From DATBSK01 sp964532485 (GTDB taxonomy: Bacteria; Actinomycetota; Acidimicrobiia; IMCC26256; PALSA-555), in contig CAZHKE010000005.1 of NCBI GenBank assembly GCA_964532485.1, forward strand, positions 43,705 to 107,704: a DNA stretch of 64,000 bases, in the 5' to 3' direction. Below, in pieces: positions 42,978 to 51,340 of the stretch (position 1 is its first letter; every line of letters starts with the position of its first letter). The notes beneath the pieces were generated by a model. It did no database searches. It saw only the letters and a list, made by a program, of their open reading frames with translations, and was not told where the DNA came from. Position numbers and translations under genes: made by a program.

Positions 42978-44158
42978 CCCGGTCCATGCACCTCACGCTC
43001 GTCGCGGTCTTCGGGGTGCTCGCCGCGTGCATGGCCGACCTCAACGGCGTCTCGGAATCGATGACGAGCCTGATCGTGCTCGCGACCGCGCTGGTTGTCG
43101 CCGAGCAGTTCCGGCTTCGGCCTGTGAACCGCGCTCCGCTCCCGCTTTCGTTCGCGATCGTCGTGGTTGTCCTGCGAGCAGCTGACCCAGGCCAGTTCGC
43201 GCTGACGGTGACGGCATCCTTTGCGATCGCGATGCTGCTGCTCGAGAACCCGCGTGGCGTCCTGAACCGGACGCTGCTCTTCCTCGAGCGCTTGGTCGAG
43301 GCGTTCGCGGCCATGGGAATGTTCATCGCGATCAATGAGTCGGCGGGCGGTGACGACACACAGGTGGTCGTGCTCGGCAGCCTGGCGGCTGCAGTAATCG
43401 CCGAGATCGTCGTTGCCGACGTGTTCACGTACGTGCGAGAGCGGAGGGTCGCGCCCCCCCGTGCTCGCGGTGCCGACCTGGCGCTCATCACCTCGGCGAT
43501 CCTGATGTCGGTCGGCTACGACGGCGTCGACGGCGCGGGGCGACTCGGCCTCTGGGGCCCGCTCCTCTTCTCGATCCCGCTTCTCGCCGCGTGGTACTCG
43601 TTCGAGCTCGTGGCCTCGACCCGCCGCAGCTTCTGGCAGACGGTTGGAGCGCTGGGGCGCGCGCCCGAGCTCGCGGGCCTCGTGCGGCCGGGTCACGCCC
43701 AGCGGGTCGCTGACGTTGCGGTCGAGATGGGAACCGATCTCGGCTTGAGCACGACCGCGGTCGAGCAGCTCGAGACCGCATCGTTGCTCCATCACCTCGG
43801 CGCCGTGTGCCTTGATGCGCCGACGGACGGCTCCCCGCTCGAGGCCAAGGCGGTGTCGGACGCCGGTGGGGCCATGCTGCGAGGAAGCGAGGCGCTCGCG
43901 GCTGCCGGGGACATCGTCGCCGCCGAACCGATGTTGTATCGGCCGCCCGTTGGCGCTGCCGAGTCGGGCGGCACGCTCGCCGGTCAGATCCTCAAGGTTG
44001 CGAGTGCGTTCGACGAGCTCACGGACGGTCGCGAGGAGCACGCGGCCTGGGCGCTGGAGGCGATCTACACCGGTCCGCTGTACGTGTACGACGGTCGCGT
44101 CGTGAACGCACTCGAGCGAGTGCTCGATCGACGAGGAGTCCTTGCCGTGGGGGTCTGA
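42974..44158 (+). CDS. Membrane protein with degenerate HD domain
   Basis: A 394-residue protein. The first 215 residues hold about seven or eight membrane spans. The C-terminal domain begins PGHAQRVADVAVEMGTDLGLS, the HD-GYP opening helix, but the HD motif reads LLHHLGAV (metal Asp changed to His), the GYP region is absent, and only QILKVASAFDELTDGREEH preserves the DAFDAMT-like helix. It is probably a catalytically dead partner or regulator of the preceding protein. GTG 42974 overlaps the upstream stop by four bases. Confidence 0.82.
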   Translation: MTRSMHLTLVAVFGVLAACMADLNGVSESMTSLIVLATALVVAEQFRLRPVNRAPLPLSFAIVVVVLRAADPGQFALTVTASFAIAMLLLENPRGVLNRTLLFLERLVEAFAAMGMFIAINESAGGDDTQVVVLGSLAAAVIAEIVVADVFTYVRERRVAPPRARGADLALITSAILMSVGYDGVDGAGRLGLWGPLLFSIPLLAAWYSFELVASTRRSFWQTVGALGRAPELAGLVRPGHAQRVADVAVEMGTDLGLSTTAVEQLETASLLHHLGAVCLDAPTDGSPLEAKAVSDAGGAMLRGSEALAAAGDIVAAEPMLYRPPVGAAESGGTLAGQILKVASAFDELTDGREEHAAWALEAIYTGPLYVYDGRVVNALERVLDRRGVLAVGV

Positions 44159-44727
44159 GCGTTGCGAGGAGGTGACGTCCCCCGGCTGGTGCGCCGCCGC
44201 CGTCTTCGAGTCCCGTAGTAGACGAGCTCGCAGATCCCGACTGACATGATCAGGTCGCCGAACGACACGACCGTGTCGAACGGTTCGGGGAACACGATCT
44301 TGTCGCCGAGCACACCGAGCAGATCGTCGTCGCGCTCCTGGCGGTGTTTGACGGTCCGCTCCGCCGGCTCTTCGACGCGGTTGCCGGCCTTGTCATTGCC
44401 GATCCCGACGGTCGGCATGCCCTGGTTCAGCCCGATCACGAGCGCGTTGAGGGCGACGCCGACCGCGATGACCCCGAACCCACGAATCGAGAGGTTCGCG
44501 AAGCAGAACGACAGGATGAAGGCATACGACACCATGAGGACGCCGTAGCCGATGGAGTCCATCTGGTCGTTCGTGAAGTCGACGAACTCGAGCGCGACCT
44601 GGATCGCGAGCCCGACGAACAGCAGCCAGACGCCGACGATCCGAAGTCGCCCGAGTTCACGGAAGTCGCCCCACGTCAGAACGACGATCAACGCGGCGGC
44701 GCCGACCGTCAGGACGAGGAGCCACAC
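44065..44727 (-). CDS. DUF5317 family membrane protein
   Basis: A 220-residue protein. About four spans (LLVLTVGAAALIVVLTW, IVGVWLLFVGLAIQVAL, and two more) and the family's soluble loop VIGLNQGMPTVGIG followed by LGDKIVFPEPF-x5-SFGDLIMSVGI identify DUF5317. The family ending seems to be around YYGTRRRRRR; the last 45 residues are low-complexity and antisense to the convergent HD gene, so the original stop may have been lost. GTG 44727 has TAGCGT six bases upstream. No function is known. Confidence 0.82.
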   Translation of the reverse strand: MWLLVLTVGAAALIVVLTWGDFRELGRLRIVGVWLLFVGLAIQVALEFVDFTNDQMDSIGYGVLMVSYAFILSFCFANLSIRGFGVIAVGVALNALVIGLNQGMPTVGIGNDKAGNRVEEPAERTVKHRQERDDDLLGVLGDKIVFPEPFDTVVSFGDLIMSVGICELVYYGTRRRRRRTSRGTSPPRNAQTPTARTPRRSSTRSSAFTTRPSYTYSGPV

Positions 44728-44733
44728 GTCGCC

Positions 44734-44739
44734 ACGCTA
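44734..44739 (-). promoter_or_regulatory. -10 box, leaderless promoter
   Basis: TAGCGT on the minus strand, six bases before GTG 44727. Confidence 0.45.
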
Positions 44740-44765
44740 GCGGGCAGCCGTTCGCGCACGATGCC

Positions 44766-44771
44766 TACGAT
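44766..44771 (+). promoter_or_regulatory. -10 box, leaderless promoter
   Basis: TACGAT six bases before GTG 44778; back to back with the DUF5317 promoter. Confidence 0.45.
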
Positions 44772-44777
44772 GACTGC

Positions 44778-45554
44778 GTGGCGGAGCTCGAGTACGTGGT
44801 CGTCGACGGCATCGCATGCGCGACGATCAATCGACCCGAACGCCGCAACGCGATGTCGCTGGAAGTGATGTCGGGACTGCGTGACGCAGTCGCGAGGGCG
44901 CGTGACGATGCCGAGGTCCGGGTCCTCGTCGTCACCGGTGCCGGCGATGCAGCCTTCTGCGCGGGCGCCGATCTCGGTTCGGCGAGCCAGTCTGAGGGAG
45001 CGATAGCCGCCCACGACGGTCGTGGGTTGCTCGCAGACCTGTTTCGCGACCTCTGGTCGCTTGGAAAGCCAACCATCGCACGTGTACGTGGGTATGCCCT
45101 CGCGGGAGGCTTCGGACTTGCGATGGCATGCGATCTCGTGGTTGCCGCGGATGATGCCGTGTTCGGCACGCCTGAGATCAACGTCGGGCTCTGGCCGTAC
45201 ATGATCACGGTTCCGCTGCTGCGGGCGATGTCGCCGCGGATCGCGCTCGAGCTGATGATGACTGGTCGCAGAGTCGACGCTGCCGAGGCCATGAGGATCG
45301 GATTCGTCAACCGGGTCGTTCCGGTCGAGGACCTCGACTCCGCCGTCGACGCGCTCGCCGCGGACCTGGCCGCGAAGTCGCCACTCATCATCAGACTGGG
45401 TCGCGACTCTTTCTACCGGGTGCTCGAGATGGGTGCCGACGCCGCGCTTGATCATCTCCAGAGCCAGCTCACCGTCACGTCGCTCTCCGAGGATGCTACG
45501 GAAGGCGTGGCAGCGTTCGCAGAGAAGCGCGCGCCGGAGTGGCGCGGTCGCTGA
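44778..45554 (+). CDS. Enoyl-CoA hydratase/isomerase family protein
   Basis: A 258-residue crotonase-fold protein. FCAGADLGS near 55 gives one oxyanion-hole NH, RVRGYALAGGFGLAMACDLVVA near 99 the second, and FGTPEINVGLWP near 126 a catalytic Glu. Only one of the two hydratase glutamates is at its usual place (the first site reads Gly-Gly-Phe-Gly), so isomerase or another crotonase reaction is possible. The end AEKRAPEWRGR is typical. Similar in style to the gene at 49453. Confidence 0.88.
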   Translation: MAELEYVVVDGIACATINRPERRNAMSLEVMSGLRDAVARARDDAEVRVLVVTGAGDAAFCAGADLGSASQSEGAIAAHDGRGLLADLFRDLWSLGKPTIARVRGYALAGGFGLAMACDLVVAADDAVFGTPEINVGLWPYMITVPLLRAMSPRIALELMMTGRRVDAAEAMRIGFVNRVVPVEDLDSAVDALAADLAAKSPLIIRLGRDSFYRVLEMGADAALDHLQSQLTVTSLSEDATEGVAAFAEKRAPEWRGR

Positions 45555-45690
45555 CAGGTGGCGCGTGACACAAGCAGCGCGCTCGCGTGACGCATGATTT
45601 CTGCGGTGTGCCCATGGACATCGGCTGAGGACGTCGATAGTTTGCGCGCGCTTCAGGCGCCCGCAGAGGCGGGGAAGCTGGGAGGGCGCG

Positions 45691-46407
45691 ATGGAAGACG
45701 CCGGCCACTCGGCTCCAGAGGAGCTCCGCGCCGTCATCGCCCGGTATCGCGATGACGCGTACCGACTCGCTCGTCGACTGACGCGAAGTCCGCACGAGGC
45801 GGAGGATCTCGCACAGACCGCGCTGTTGAACGTGCTGCGACGAGCAGAGTTCATCGAGGACGAGACGAAGGTTCGCTCCTATCTGCTGACCGCGGTTCGC
45901 AACGTGTGGCGGAACCAGCTTCGTTCGCGGTCGCGACGACATGTCCTCGGCTCGGACGCGGCCGAGGTCATACCGTCCGACGAGCTCGAGCCGGAGGAGC
46001 AGGTGCTCACTCTCCTGGAAGCCAAGCTCGCAGCTACGGCGCTCGCGTCGCTCTCTACGACGAGTCAGGACGTCATCAGGCTTCGGTACCTGGAAGGACT
46101 CGACTACCAGGAGCTGTCCGAGTCGTTGGGCATTACCGCAGTGGCGGCCCGGCAGAGGGCGCACCGTGCCCGCGAAGAATTGATCAGTGCATGCATGGAA
46201 CTCGACGAACGAACCGACGAGGCCGAGTGCCGAGCTGTTCGGATACGGCTTGGACGCTTCCATCGAGGGCTACTCACCCGCAGGACGCGCTCTCGGCTCG
46301 AACTCCACCTCAATACTTGTTCGGGATGCGCATCTCACTACGAGCAGATTGTCGATCTGTATGGGTATCGACTCGGAAAAACGCGAAATGAGGACGATCG
46401 CGCGTGA
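45691..46407 (+). CDS. ECF sigma factor with fused C-terminal zinc-finger
   Basis: A 238-residue sigma-70-family protein. Region 2 spans about 12-75 (DDAYRLARRLTRSPHEAEDLAQTALLNVLRR), region 4 about 110-170 (SQDVIRLRYLEGLDYQELSESLGITAVAARQRAHRAREEL). After region 4 about 65 residues continue to LELHLNTCSGCASHYEQI, an H-x3-C-x2-C pattern as in anti-sigma zinc-binding domains (ZAS/zf-HC2). So the usual anti-sigma element may be fused in cis. A GGGAGG ribosome-binding site precedes ATG 45691. A membrane protein gene overlaps its end by four bases. Confidence 0.86.
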   Translation: MEDAGHSAPEELRAVIARYRDDAYRLARRLTRSPHEAEDLAQTALLNVLRRAEFIEDETKVRSYLLTAVRNVWRNQLRSRSRRHVLGSDAAEVIPSDELEPEEQVLTLLEAKLAATALASLSTTSQDVIRLRYLEGLDYQELSESLGITAVAARQRAHRAREELISACMELDERTDEAECRAVRIRLGRFHRGLLTRRTRSRLELHLNTCSGCASHYEQIVDLYGYRLGKTRNEDDRA

Positions 46408-47570
46408 TGCGTTCTTGGAATAGTGCGCCGTTGCATCCGGTAGGAGCGATTGGGTCGGGACGACTCATGATGCTCGTGGTTTTCGGCGCGATAGCTGCAG
46501 GTGGTGTCTGCATTGTTGTAGCTGTTGCGGATAGCACCTCGATTTCATTGTGGGCAACGCTCGCTTTGGTCGCCCTAACCGTTGTCGCGACACATCGGGA
46601 AGCGATCTATGCGGATGAGACAGCTCTCAGCGCGAGTGTCGTGGTCATCTGTGCGTGCATCGTGGGCTTGGGTGGATTGTCGCTGCTGCCTCCGATTCTT
46701 TGCGCCGCCGCGGCTGCACTTCACCGAGAGCACATTCGCGATTGTCGGCTCTTGAAGATCTTCGTCAACTTGACCGCAACTGTCATTCCTGCGGTTCTGG
46801 CAACTCTGGTGTATCGGGTCTTCGAGGCTGGCAGCATCGCGCAGCTTGTAGGTGCAGTTTTGGCCCTGTGCGTGTACTGGATCTTCAACAACGCGATTGT
46901 CGGGTTTGCTCTCGGATTGGTCCATGGTCAGGGGCCGCGTTGCGTCTCGGCCCTCATCCGTTCCGACACTGTGATGCTCGTCTTCGGCCTGGCTGGAGTG
47001 CTGTGCGGGGTCATCATGGTCGAGGTGGGTACGTGGGTTGGGCTCGCGACCCTGATTGCAGTGCTGGTCGCACTGGACGTGTTCGTGATCTCCGTGCCGG
47101 CTGGGCTCGTCGACGTGCGTGCCTCTTGGGTGATGGTCACCACGCGCGCCGTATCCGGCGTTGCGGCGGGGGTCGTCGGCGCGCTGGTCACCCGCGGCGT
47201 CTCGGTGTCGGTGATCGGAGCGTTTGTCGGGCTCGCTGCAGGTGTCGCCGTCGGCATCGCCGTGGTAGCGATGATCGTCGCGTTGCGACTCCTGCTCAAC
47301 CACGGGCGCGCTGACTTGCCGATGATCGGCGGGATCCTGGTCGTCGAGTCGCTGGTGCCGATCATGGGGGCCTCGTCGGGCGTGGTCGCGAGCGCCGCTG
47401 GTCTCGAGGCAGGGCTCTACTTCGCGTCGGCGGTTGTGGCCATCGTCTCGATCGTGGTCGCGGTGCGGCGAGGCCGCGCGGCCGTGCGGCCTCAGATCGG
47501 TGACGACGATGCGGTGATGGTCGCAGTCGTCGAGGCGATGGTCGACGGTCTTCCGGTGCGCGATTCCTAG
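46404..47570 (+). CDS. Polytopic membrane protein, unknown function
   Basis: A 388-residue protein with about ten spans and almost no soluble domain; the C-terminal 35 residues are acidic (QIGDDDAVMVAVVEAMVDG). The sequence resembles the N-terminal membrane half of the protein at 42974 in style but has no HD domain. Codons in the first half are clearly more A/T-rich than the surroundings. GTG 46404 overlaps the sigma gene stop, so it may serve as the membrane sensor for the sigma factor. That is inferred from position only. Confidence 0.72.
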   Translation: MMRSWNSAPLHPVGAIGSGRLMMLVVFGAIAAGGVCIVVAVADSTSISLWATLALVALTVVATHREAIYADETALSASVVVICACIVGLGGLSLLPPILCAAAAALHREHIRDCRLLKIFVNLTATVIPAVLATLVYRVFEAGSIAQLVGAVLALCVYWIFNNAIVGFALGLVHGQGPRCVSALIRSDTVMLVFGLAGVLCGVIMVEVGTWVGLATLIAVLVALDVFVISVPAGLVDVRASWVMVTTRAVSGVAAGVVGALVTRGVSVSVIGAFVGLAAGVAVGIAVVAMIVALRLLLNHGRADLPMIGGILVVESLVPIMGASSGVVASAAGLEAGLYFASAVVAIVSIVVAVRRGRAAVRPQIGDDDAVMVAVVEAMVDGLPVRDS

Positions 47571-47621
47571 ATCTCGAACATCTCATCACGCGTGCTGTGA
47601 GCGCGTGCGAGTATTGCCCGC

Positions 47622-49217
47622 ATGAGCGATCAGGGTGGTTCGGGCGCGACCAGCGGTGGTGACGTCCACGACTGGAGTCCGCTCGTCGACGAGCTCGACG
47701 CTCGCCGGGAGCGCTCGCTCGGCATGGGCGGCGAAGATCGCGTCGAACGCCAGCACTCGCTCGGAAAGCTCTCCGTTCGCGAACGTCTCGACCTCTTGCT
47801 CGACCCGGGAACGTGGGTGGAGCTCGGGATCCTGGCCGACAGCATGGATGCGGCATATGCCGATCGCTTCCTGGCGGCTGATGGTGCCGTCACCGGCATC
47901 GGTGAGATCGACGGCCGAAGGGTCGCCGTCGCCGCCTACGACTTCACCGTCCTCGCGGGATCCATGGGCCGCGTCGGGGAGGTGAAGATCAAGCACCTGC
48001 GAGAGCTCGCGATCCGCCAGCGGATCCCGATGGTTTGGTTGCTGGACTCTGCTGGCGCCCGCATCCAGTCGGAGTCGGGCTCGACGTTCGCCGGAGCAGG
48101 GGACCTGTTCCGAGAGCAAGTCGCGATGAGCGGTGTCGTGCCGATGGTCGCCGCGATGCTCGGCCATTGCGCCGCCGGCACCGCGTACATCCCGGCGCTG
48201 GCCGACTTCGTCCCGATGGTGAAGGGAACGTCGTCGATGGCACTCGGCGGGCGCCATCTCGTCAAGGCGGCCGTTGGCGAAGACGTCACCGAGGAGGAGA
48301 TGGGGGGCTCCGCCGTCCACACGAAGATCTCGGGATGCGCGGACCTCGAGGTCGCAGACGATCGTGAGTGCCTCGAGGTCGTCCGTCGCTACCTCTCGTT
48401 CTTCCCGTCACACAATCGAGAGGACCCGCCGATTCGGGAGAGCGCTGATCCCGTCGACCGGCGCGTGGACGAGCTCTACACCATCGTGCCGACGGCTCCG
48501 CGACGGGCGTACGACGTTCGCAAGGTCGTCGCGAGCATCGCCGACGGCGGCGAGATTCTGTGGATCAAGCCAGACTGGGCAAAGAACCTCGTGACCGGCC
48601 TGGCGCGCATCGGAGGCGCGCCGGTCGGTGTCGTCGCCAACCAGCCGATGGTCCTCGGCGGCGCGCTCGACGTCAATGCAGCCGACAAGGCGGCGCGGTT
48701 CGTCTGGCTCTGCGACGCGTTCAACATCCCGCTCGTGTTCTTGCACGACGTCCCAGGATTCATCGTCGGGTCCGCGGTCGAGAAGCAGGGCATCATCCGG
48801 CACGGGGCCAAGATGCTGTTCGCGGTCTCCGAGGCGACCGTTCCGAAGATCAGCGTCGTGATGCGGAAGAGCTATGGCGCCGGCTACTTCGTGATGAACG
48901 GCTATGCGTACGAACCCGACTACCTCGTCGCATGGCCGACCGCCGAGATCGCGGTGATGGGGCCCGACGGAGCCGTGAACATCATCCATCGACGCACGCT
49001 CGAAGAGGTGCCCGAAGAGGATCGCGTGCAGAGGCGTCTCGAGCTTGCCGAGGACATCCGGAGGAACATCGACCCCTACGTCGCGGCGGGCCACGCGCTG
49101 ATCGACGACGTGATCGATCCGGCGGACACGCGCCACGCCATCTGGCGGGGACTTCAGATCGCTCGCGACAAGCAGATCGACCGACCGTGGCGAAAGCACG
49201 GCGTCCTGCCGGTCTGA
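47622..49217 (+). CDS. Acyl-CoA carboxylase carboxyltransferase (beta) subunit
   Basis: A 531-residue biotin-dependent carboxyltransferase. The N-terminal crotonase-like half has LGKLSVRERLDLLLDPGTWVELG and WLLDSAGARIQSESGSTFAG (acyl-CoA-binding GA loop); the C-terminal half has FLHDVPGFIVGSAVEKQGIIRHGAKMLFAV and RKSYGAGYFVMNG (biotin oxyanion loops). The pattern suits propionyl-, methylcrotonyl- or geranyl-CoA carboxylases. The biotin carboxylase subunit is not in the window; a free biotinyl carrier follows. Confidence 0.93.
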   Translation: MSDQGGSGATSGGDVHDWSPLVDELDARRERSLGMGGEDRVERQHSLGKLSVRERLDLLLDPGTWVELGILADSMDAAYADRFLAADGAVTGIGEIDGRRVAVAAYDFTVLAGSMGRVGEVKIKHLRELAIRQRIPMVWLLDSAGARIQSESGSTFAGAGDLFREQVAMSGVVPMVAAMLGHCAAGTAYIPALADFVPMVKGTSSMALGGRHLVKAAVGEDVTEEEMGGSAVHTKISGCADLEVADDRECLEVVRRYLSFFPSHNREDPPIRESADPVDRRVDELYTIVPTAPRRAYDVRKVVASIADGGEILWIKPDWAKNLVTGLARIGGAPVGVVANQPMVLGGALDVNAADKAARFVWLCDAFNIPLVFLHDVPGFIVGSAVEKQGIIRHGAKMLFAVSEATVPKISVVMRKSYGAGYFVMNGYAYEPDYLVAWPTAEIAVMGPDGAVNIIHRRTLEEVPEEDRVQRRLELAEDIRRNIDPYVAAGHALIDDVIDPADTRHAIWRGLQIARDKQIDRPWRKHGVLPV

Positions 49218-49218
49218 C

Positions 49219-49224
49219 TACGCT
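49219..49224 (+). promoter_or_regulatory. -10 box before the biotinyl carrier gene
   Basis: TACGCT eight bases before ATG 49233, directly after the carboxyltransferase stop; could provide an internal promoter. Confidence 0.35.
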
Positions 49225-49232
49225 GCCGCGCT

Positions 49233-49451
49233 ATGCACGAGCTCCGCGCCGAGATCACCGCCAACGTCTGGCAGGTGCGCGTCGAAGAGGGACAGATGGT
49301 GGCCGAGGGCGACGAGATCGTCATCCTCGAGTCCATGAAGATGGAGATCCCCGTCGTGACGGAAGTCCCGGGTGTCGTGCGCGAGCTGCACGTAGCTCCC
49401 GAGGACGTCGTGCAGGAAGGTGATCTGATCGCGTTGATCGACGAGTCCTGA
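49233..49451 (+). CDS. Stand-alone biotin/lipoyl carrier protein
   Basis: A 72-residue biotinyl domain. ILESMKMEIPVV near 31 carries the acceptor K36 in the invariant MKM turn, and the eight-strand barrel ends VQEGDLIALIDES. It is the minimal BCCP of acyl-CoA carboxylases, placed 15 bp after the carboxyltransferase and one base before an enoyl-CoA hydratase, so it most likely supplies the carboxybiotin for that beta subunit. Confidence 0.93.
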   Translation: MHELRAEITANVWQVRVEEGQMVAEGDEIVILESMKMEIPVVTEVPGVVRELHVAPEDVVQEGDLIALIDES

Positions 49452-49452
49452 C

Positions 49453-50232
49453 ATGCCGGTGGCGTGGGAGCATGTCGGCGACGTCGGAGTCGCGCTCATC
49501 GATCGGCCCGAGCGCCGCAACGCGCTCGATGCCGAGCTCTGCGAGGAGCTCACGTCCCTGCTGAACGATGACGCTGATCTCGGCGCCGTCGTCATCGGCG
49601 GCACCGGCGACAAGGCCTTCTGCGCAGGTGCCGACCTCGGGCGTCGCGCCGCCGATACCGCCGGTGGCTTGGAGCACGGCGGTGGCGACACGTTCCGTCA
49701 GTCCTTCGAGGTTCTGCTCGACACGATCGTGACCTACCCGGCCCCAGTCATCGCGGCGGTGAACGGAGCGGCGCTCGGCGCCGGCATGCAGCTCGCGGTC
49801 GCGTGCGATCTCCGTGTCGTTGCTCCCCACGCACGGTTCGGCATCCCTGCCGGGCGGCTCGGAGTCATGCTGAGTGCCTCGAACATCCAGCGCCTCGCGA
49901 TCCTCGTCGGGCAAGCGACGGCGCGAGACATCCTGCTGACGGCGCGCGTGCTCGATGTCGACGAGGCAGCGAGCGTCGGTCTCGTGCAACGACGCGCCTT
50001 GGATGCGGTCAGCGCCGCGCGGGTCTTCGCGCAGGAGATCGCGAAGCTTGCGCCGCTGAGCGTTCGGGGCCACAAGCGTGCGCTGGGGCTCGTCGCAGCG
50101 TCGGGAGGCCTCACCGCCCACGACCGCGCCCTCGTCGCCGACATCGAGACGGCGGCGTTCGAGAGTGCCGACCTCCGGGAGGGGCTCGCTGCCTTCAGCG
50201 AGAAGCGGCCACCGGAGTTCGAGGGCCGCTGA
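49453..50232 (+). CDS. Enoyl-CoA hydratase/isomerase family protein
   Basis: A 259-residue crotonase-fold protein. FCAGADLGRR near 57, AVNGAALGAGMQLAVACDLRVVA near 101 and FGIPAGRLGVML near 128 outline the active site; the usual second Glu position is Gly/Arg, so this is not a textbook hydratase. The end FSEKRPPEFEGR is conserved. It follows the biotin carrier by one base, suggesting a carboxylase-linked branched-chain or propionate-type pathway (methylglutaconyl-CoA hydratase being one option). Confidence 0.88.
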   Translation: MPVAWEHVGDVGVALIDRPERRNALDAELCEELTSLLNDDADLGAVVIGGTGDKAFCAGADLGRRAADTAGGLEHGGGDTFRQSFEVLLDTIVTYPAPVIAAVNGAALGAGMQLAVACDLRVVAPHARFGIPAGRLGVMLSASNIQRLAILVGQATARDILLTARVLDVDEAASVGLVQRRALDAVSAARVFAQEIAKLAPLSVRGHKRALGLVAASGGLTAHDRALVADIETAAFESADLREGLAAFSEKRPPEFEGR

Positions 50233-50290
50233 GCGCCTCGGTCCGCGCGGTCGACTTCTTGATGAGCCCGCTCGGTCGGTCGACCGTTGG

Positions 50291-51238
50291 TCAGTAGTTC
50301 GCCGGGAGCACGCGCTCGAGGTACGAGTAGAAGAAGAAGAGCGCGACCGCGAACGGGATCGCTCCGATGAACCAGCTCGTCCAACGCGGGTGACGGTGGA
50401 ACAGGAGCCACCAGAGCAACCCGATGATCGCGGCGATCGCGCCCGCGATCGCCGCAGGGAGCTTCGATCCTTCCTCGCCGGAGAGACCTTCCTCGGTGAT
50501 CGTCACATTCCGCGCGAGCTTGGACGCCGCGAACGCTTCGTCGCCGTCCTCGAGAGCTGCCTTGATGACGAGGCGCTGCGCCGCCGAGTACTTCGGGTTG
50601 CAGGTCGTCAGCGTGAGGGTGGGTTCGAATCCCTTCGACGGATCGTCGGGATCGACCGGCGTCGGCAGGATCACGGCGACGTCGGACGGTCGCACGATGA
50701 GCTGCTCACTCACGCGGTACTTGAAGTTGCCCTGCAGCGTTCGGACCTGGATGAGGTCACCCTCCGCGAGCTGGTCGAGGTCGCCGAACGGCGCGCCATA
50801 GGTCGTCCGGTGTCCGGCGATCGCCGCGTTGCCCTCCTGGCCGGGCAACGGTGTGTCCGGGTAATGGCCCGGACCCTTGCGGAGATCGTCGCGCGTCACA
50901 CCGTTGACGACGATCGAATCGACGCCGATCTCCGGGATCTCGATGCGAGCCACGGCCTCACCGTCGGGGGGCGGTGGCGGTGACGGCGCCGACGTCGTGG
51001 TGGTCGTCGAGCTCGGCGGCACGCCCGTGACCGTCGTCGACGTGGTGCTCGATGAGGTCGCCGACGACGATGGCCGAGCGTCCTCCCGAGCCAGCGCTGT
51101 GTTGAACTGCTGCTCGAGCTGGTCCTGCTCGCGAGCCGCGTAGAGCCCGGTTCCCCACAGCTGGTACGCGACGAACAAGAGGATGAGGATCCCGGCCGTG
51201 ATGAAGACCCGTCCGATCGCGCCGACGACTCTTCGCAC
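50291..51238 (-). CDS. Class E sortase
   Basis: A 315-residue membrane-anchored transpeptidase. An N-terminal span (VVGAIGRVFITAGILILLFVAYQLW), a Ser/Thr/Pro spacer, then the sortase barrel with IAGHRTTYGAPF (catalytic His), LTLTTCNPKYSAAQRLVI (C213 and Arg near 222), and two further C-terminal spans. Class E sortases of high-GC actinobacteria anchor LAxTG proteins or act as housekeeping sortases; no LAxTG substrate is evident nearby. GTG 51238 has TAGGAT seven bases upstream. Divergent from ccmA. Confidence 0.92.
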   Translation of the reverse strand: MRRVVGAIGRVFITAGILILLFVAYQLWGTGLYAAREQDQLEQQFNTALAREDARPSSSATSSSTTSTTVTGVPPSSTTTTTSAPSPPPPPDGEAVARIEIPEIGVDSIVVNGVTRDDLRKGPGHYPDTPLPGQEGNAAIAGHRTTYGAPFGDLDQLAEGDLIQVRTLQGNFKYRVSEQLIVRPSDVAVILPTPVDPDDPSKGFEPTLTLTTCNPKYSAAQRLVIKAALEDGDEAFAASKLARNVTITEEGLSGEEGSKLPAAIAGAIAAIIGLLWWLLFHRHPRWTSWFIGAIPFAVALFFFYSYLERVLPANY

Positions 51239-51245
51239 CCCACCG

Positions 51246-51251
51246 ATCCTA
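51246..51251 (-). promoter_or_regulatory. -10 box, leaderless promoter
   Basis: TAGGAT on the minus strand, seven bases before GTG 51238. Confidence 0.4.
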
Positions 51252-51340
51252 CGTGTGAACGCCCGGGGGAGCGTGGCGCTGACGGGATCTGCGGCGGTTC
51301 GCCGCCGCCTCGGGGCCCTTCGTACACTTCGCAGCACCCT

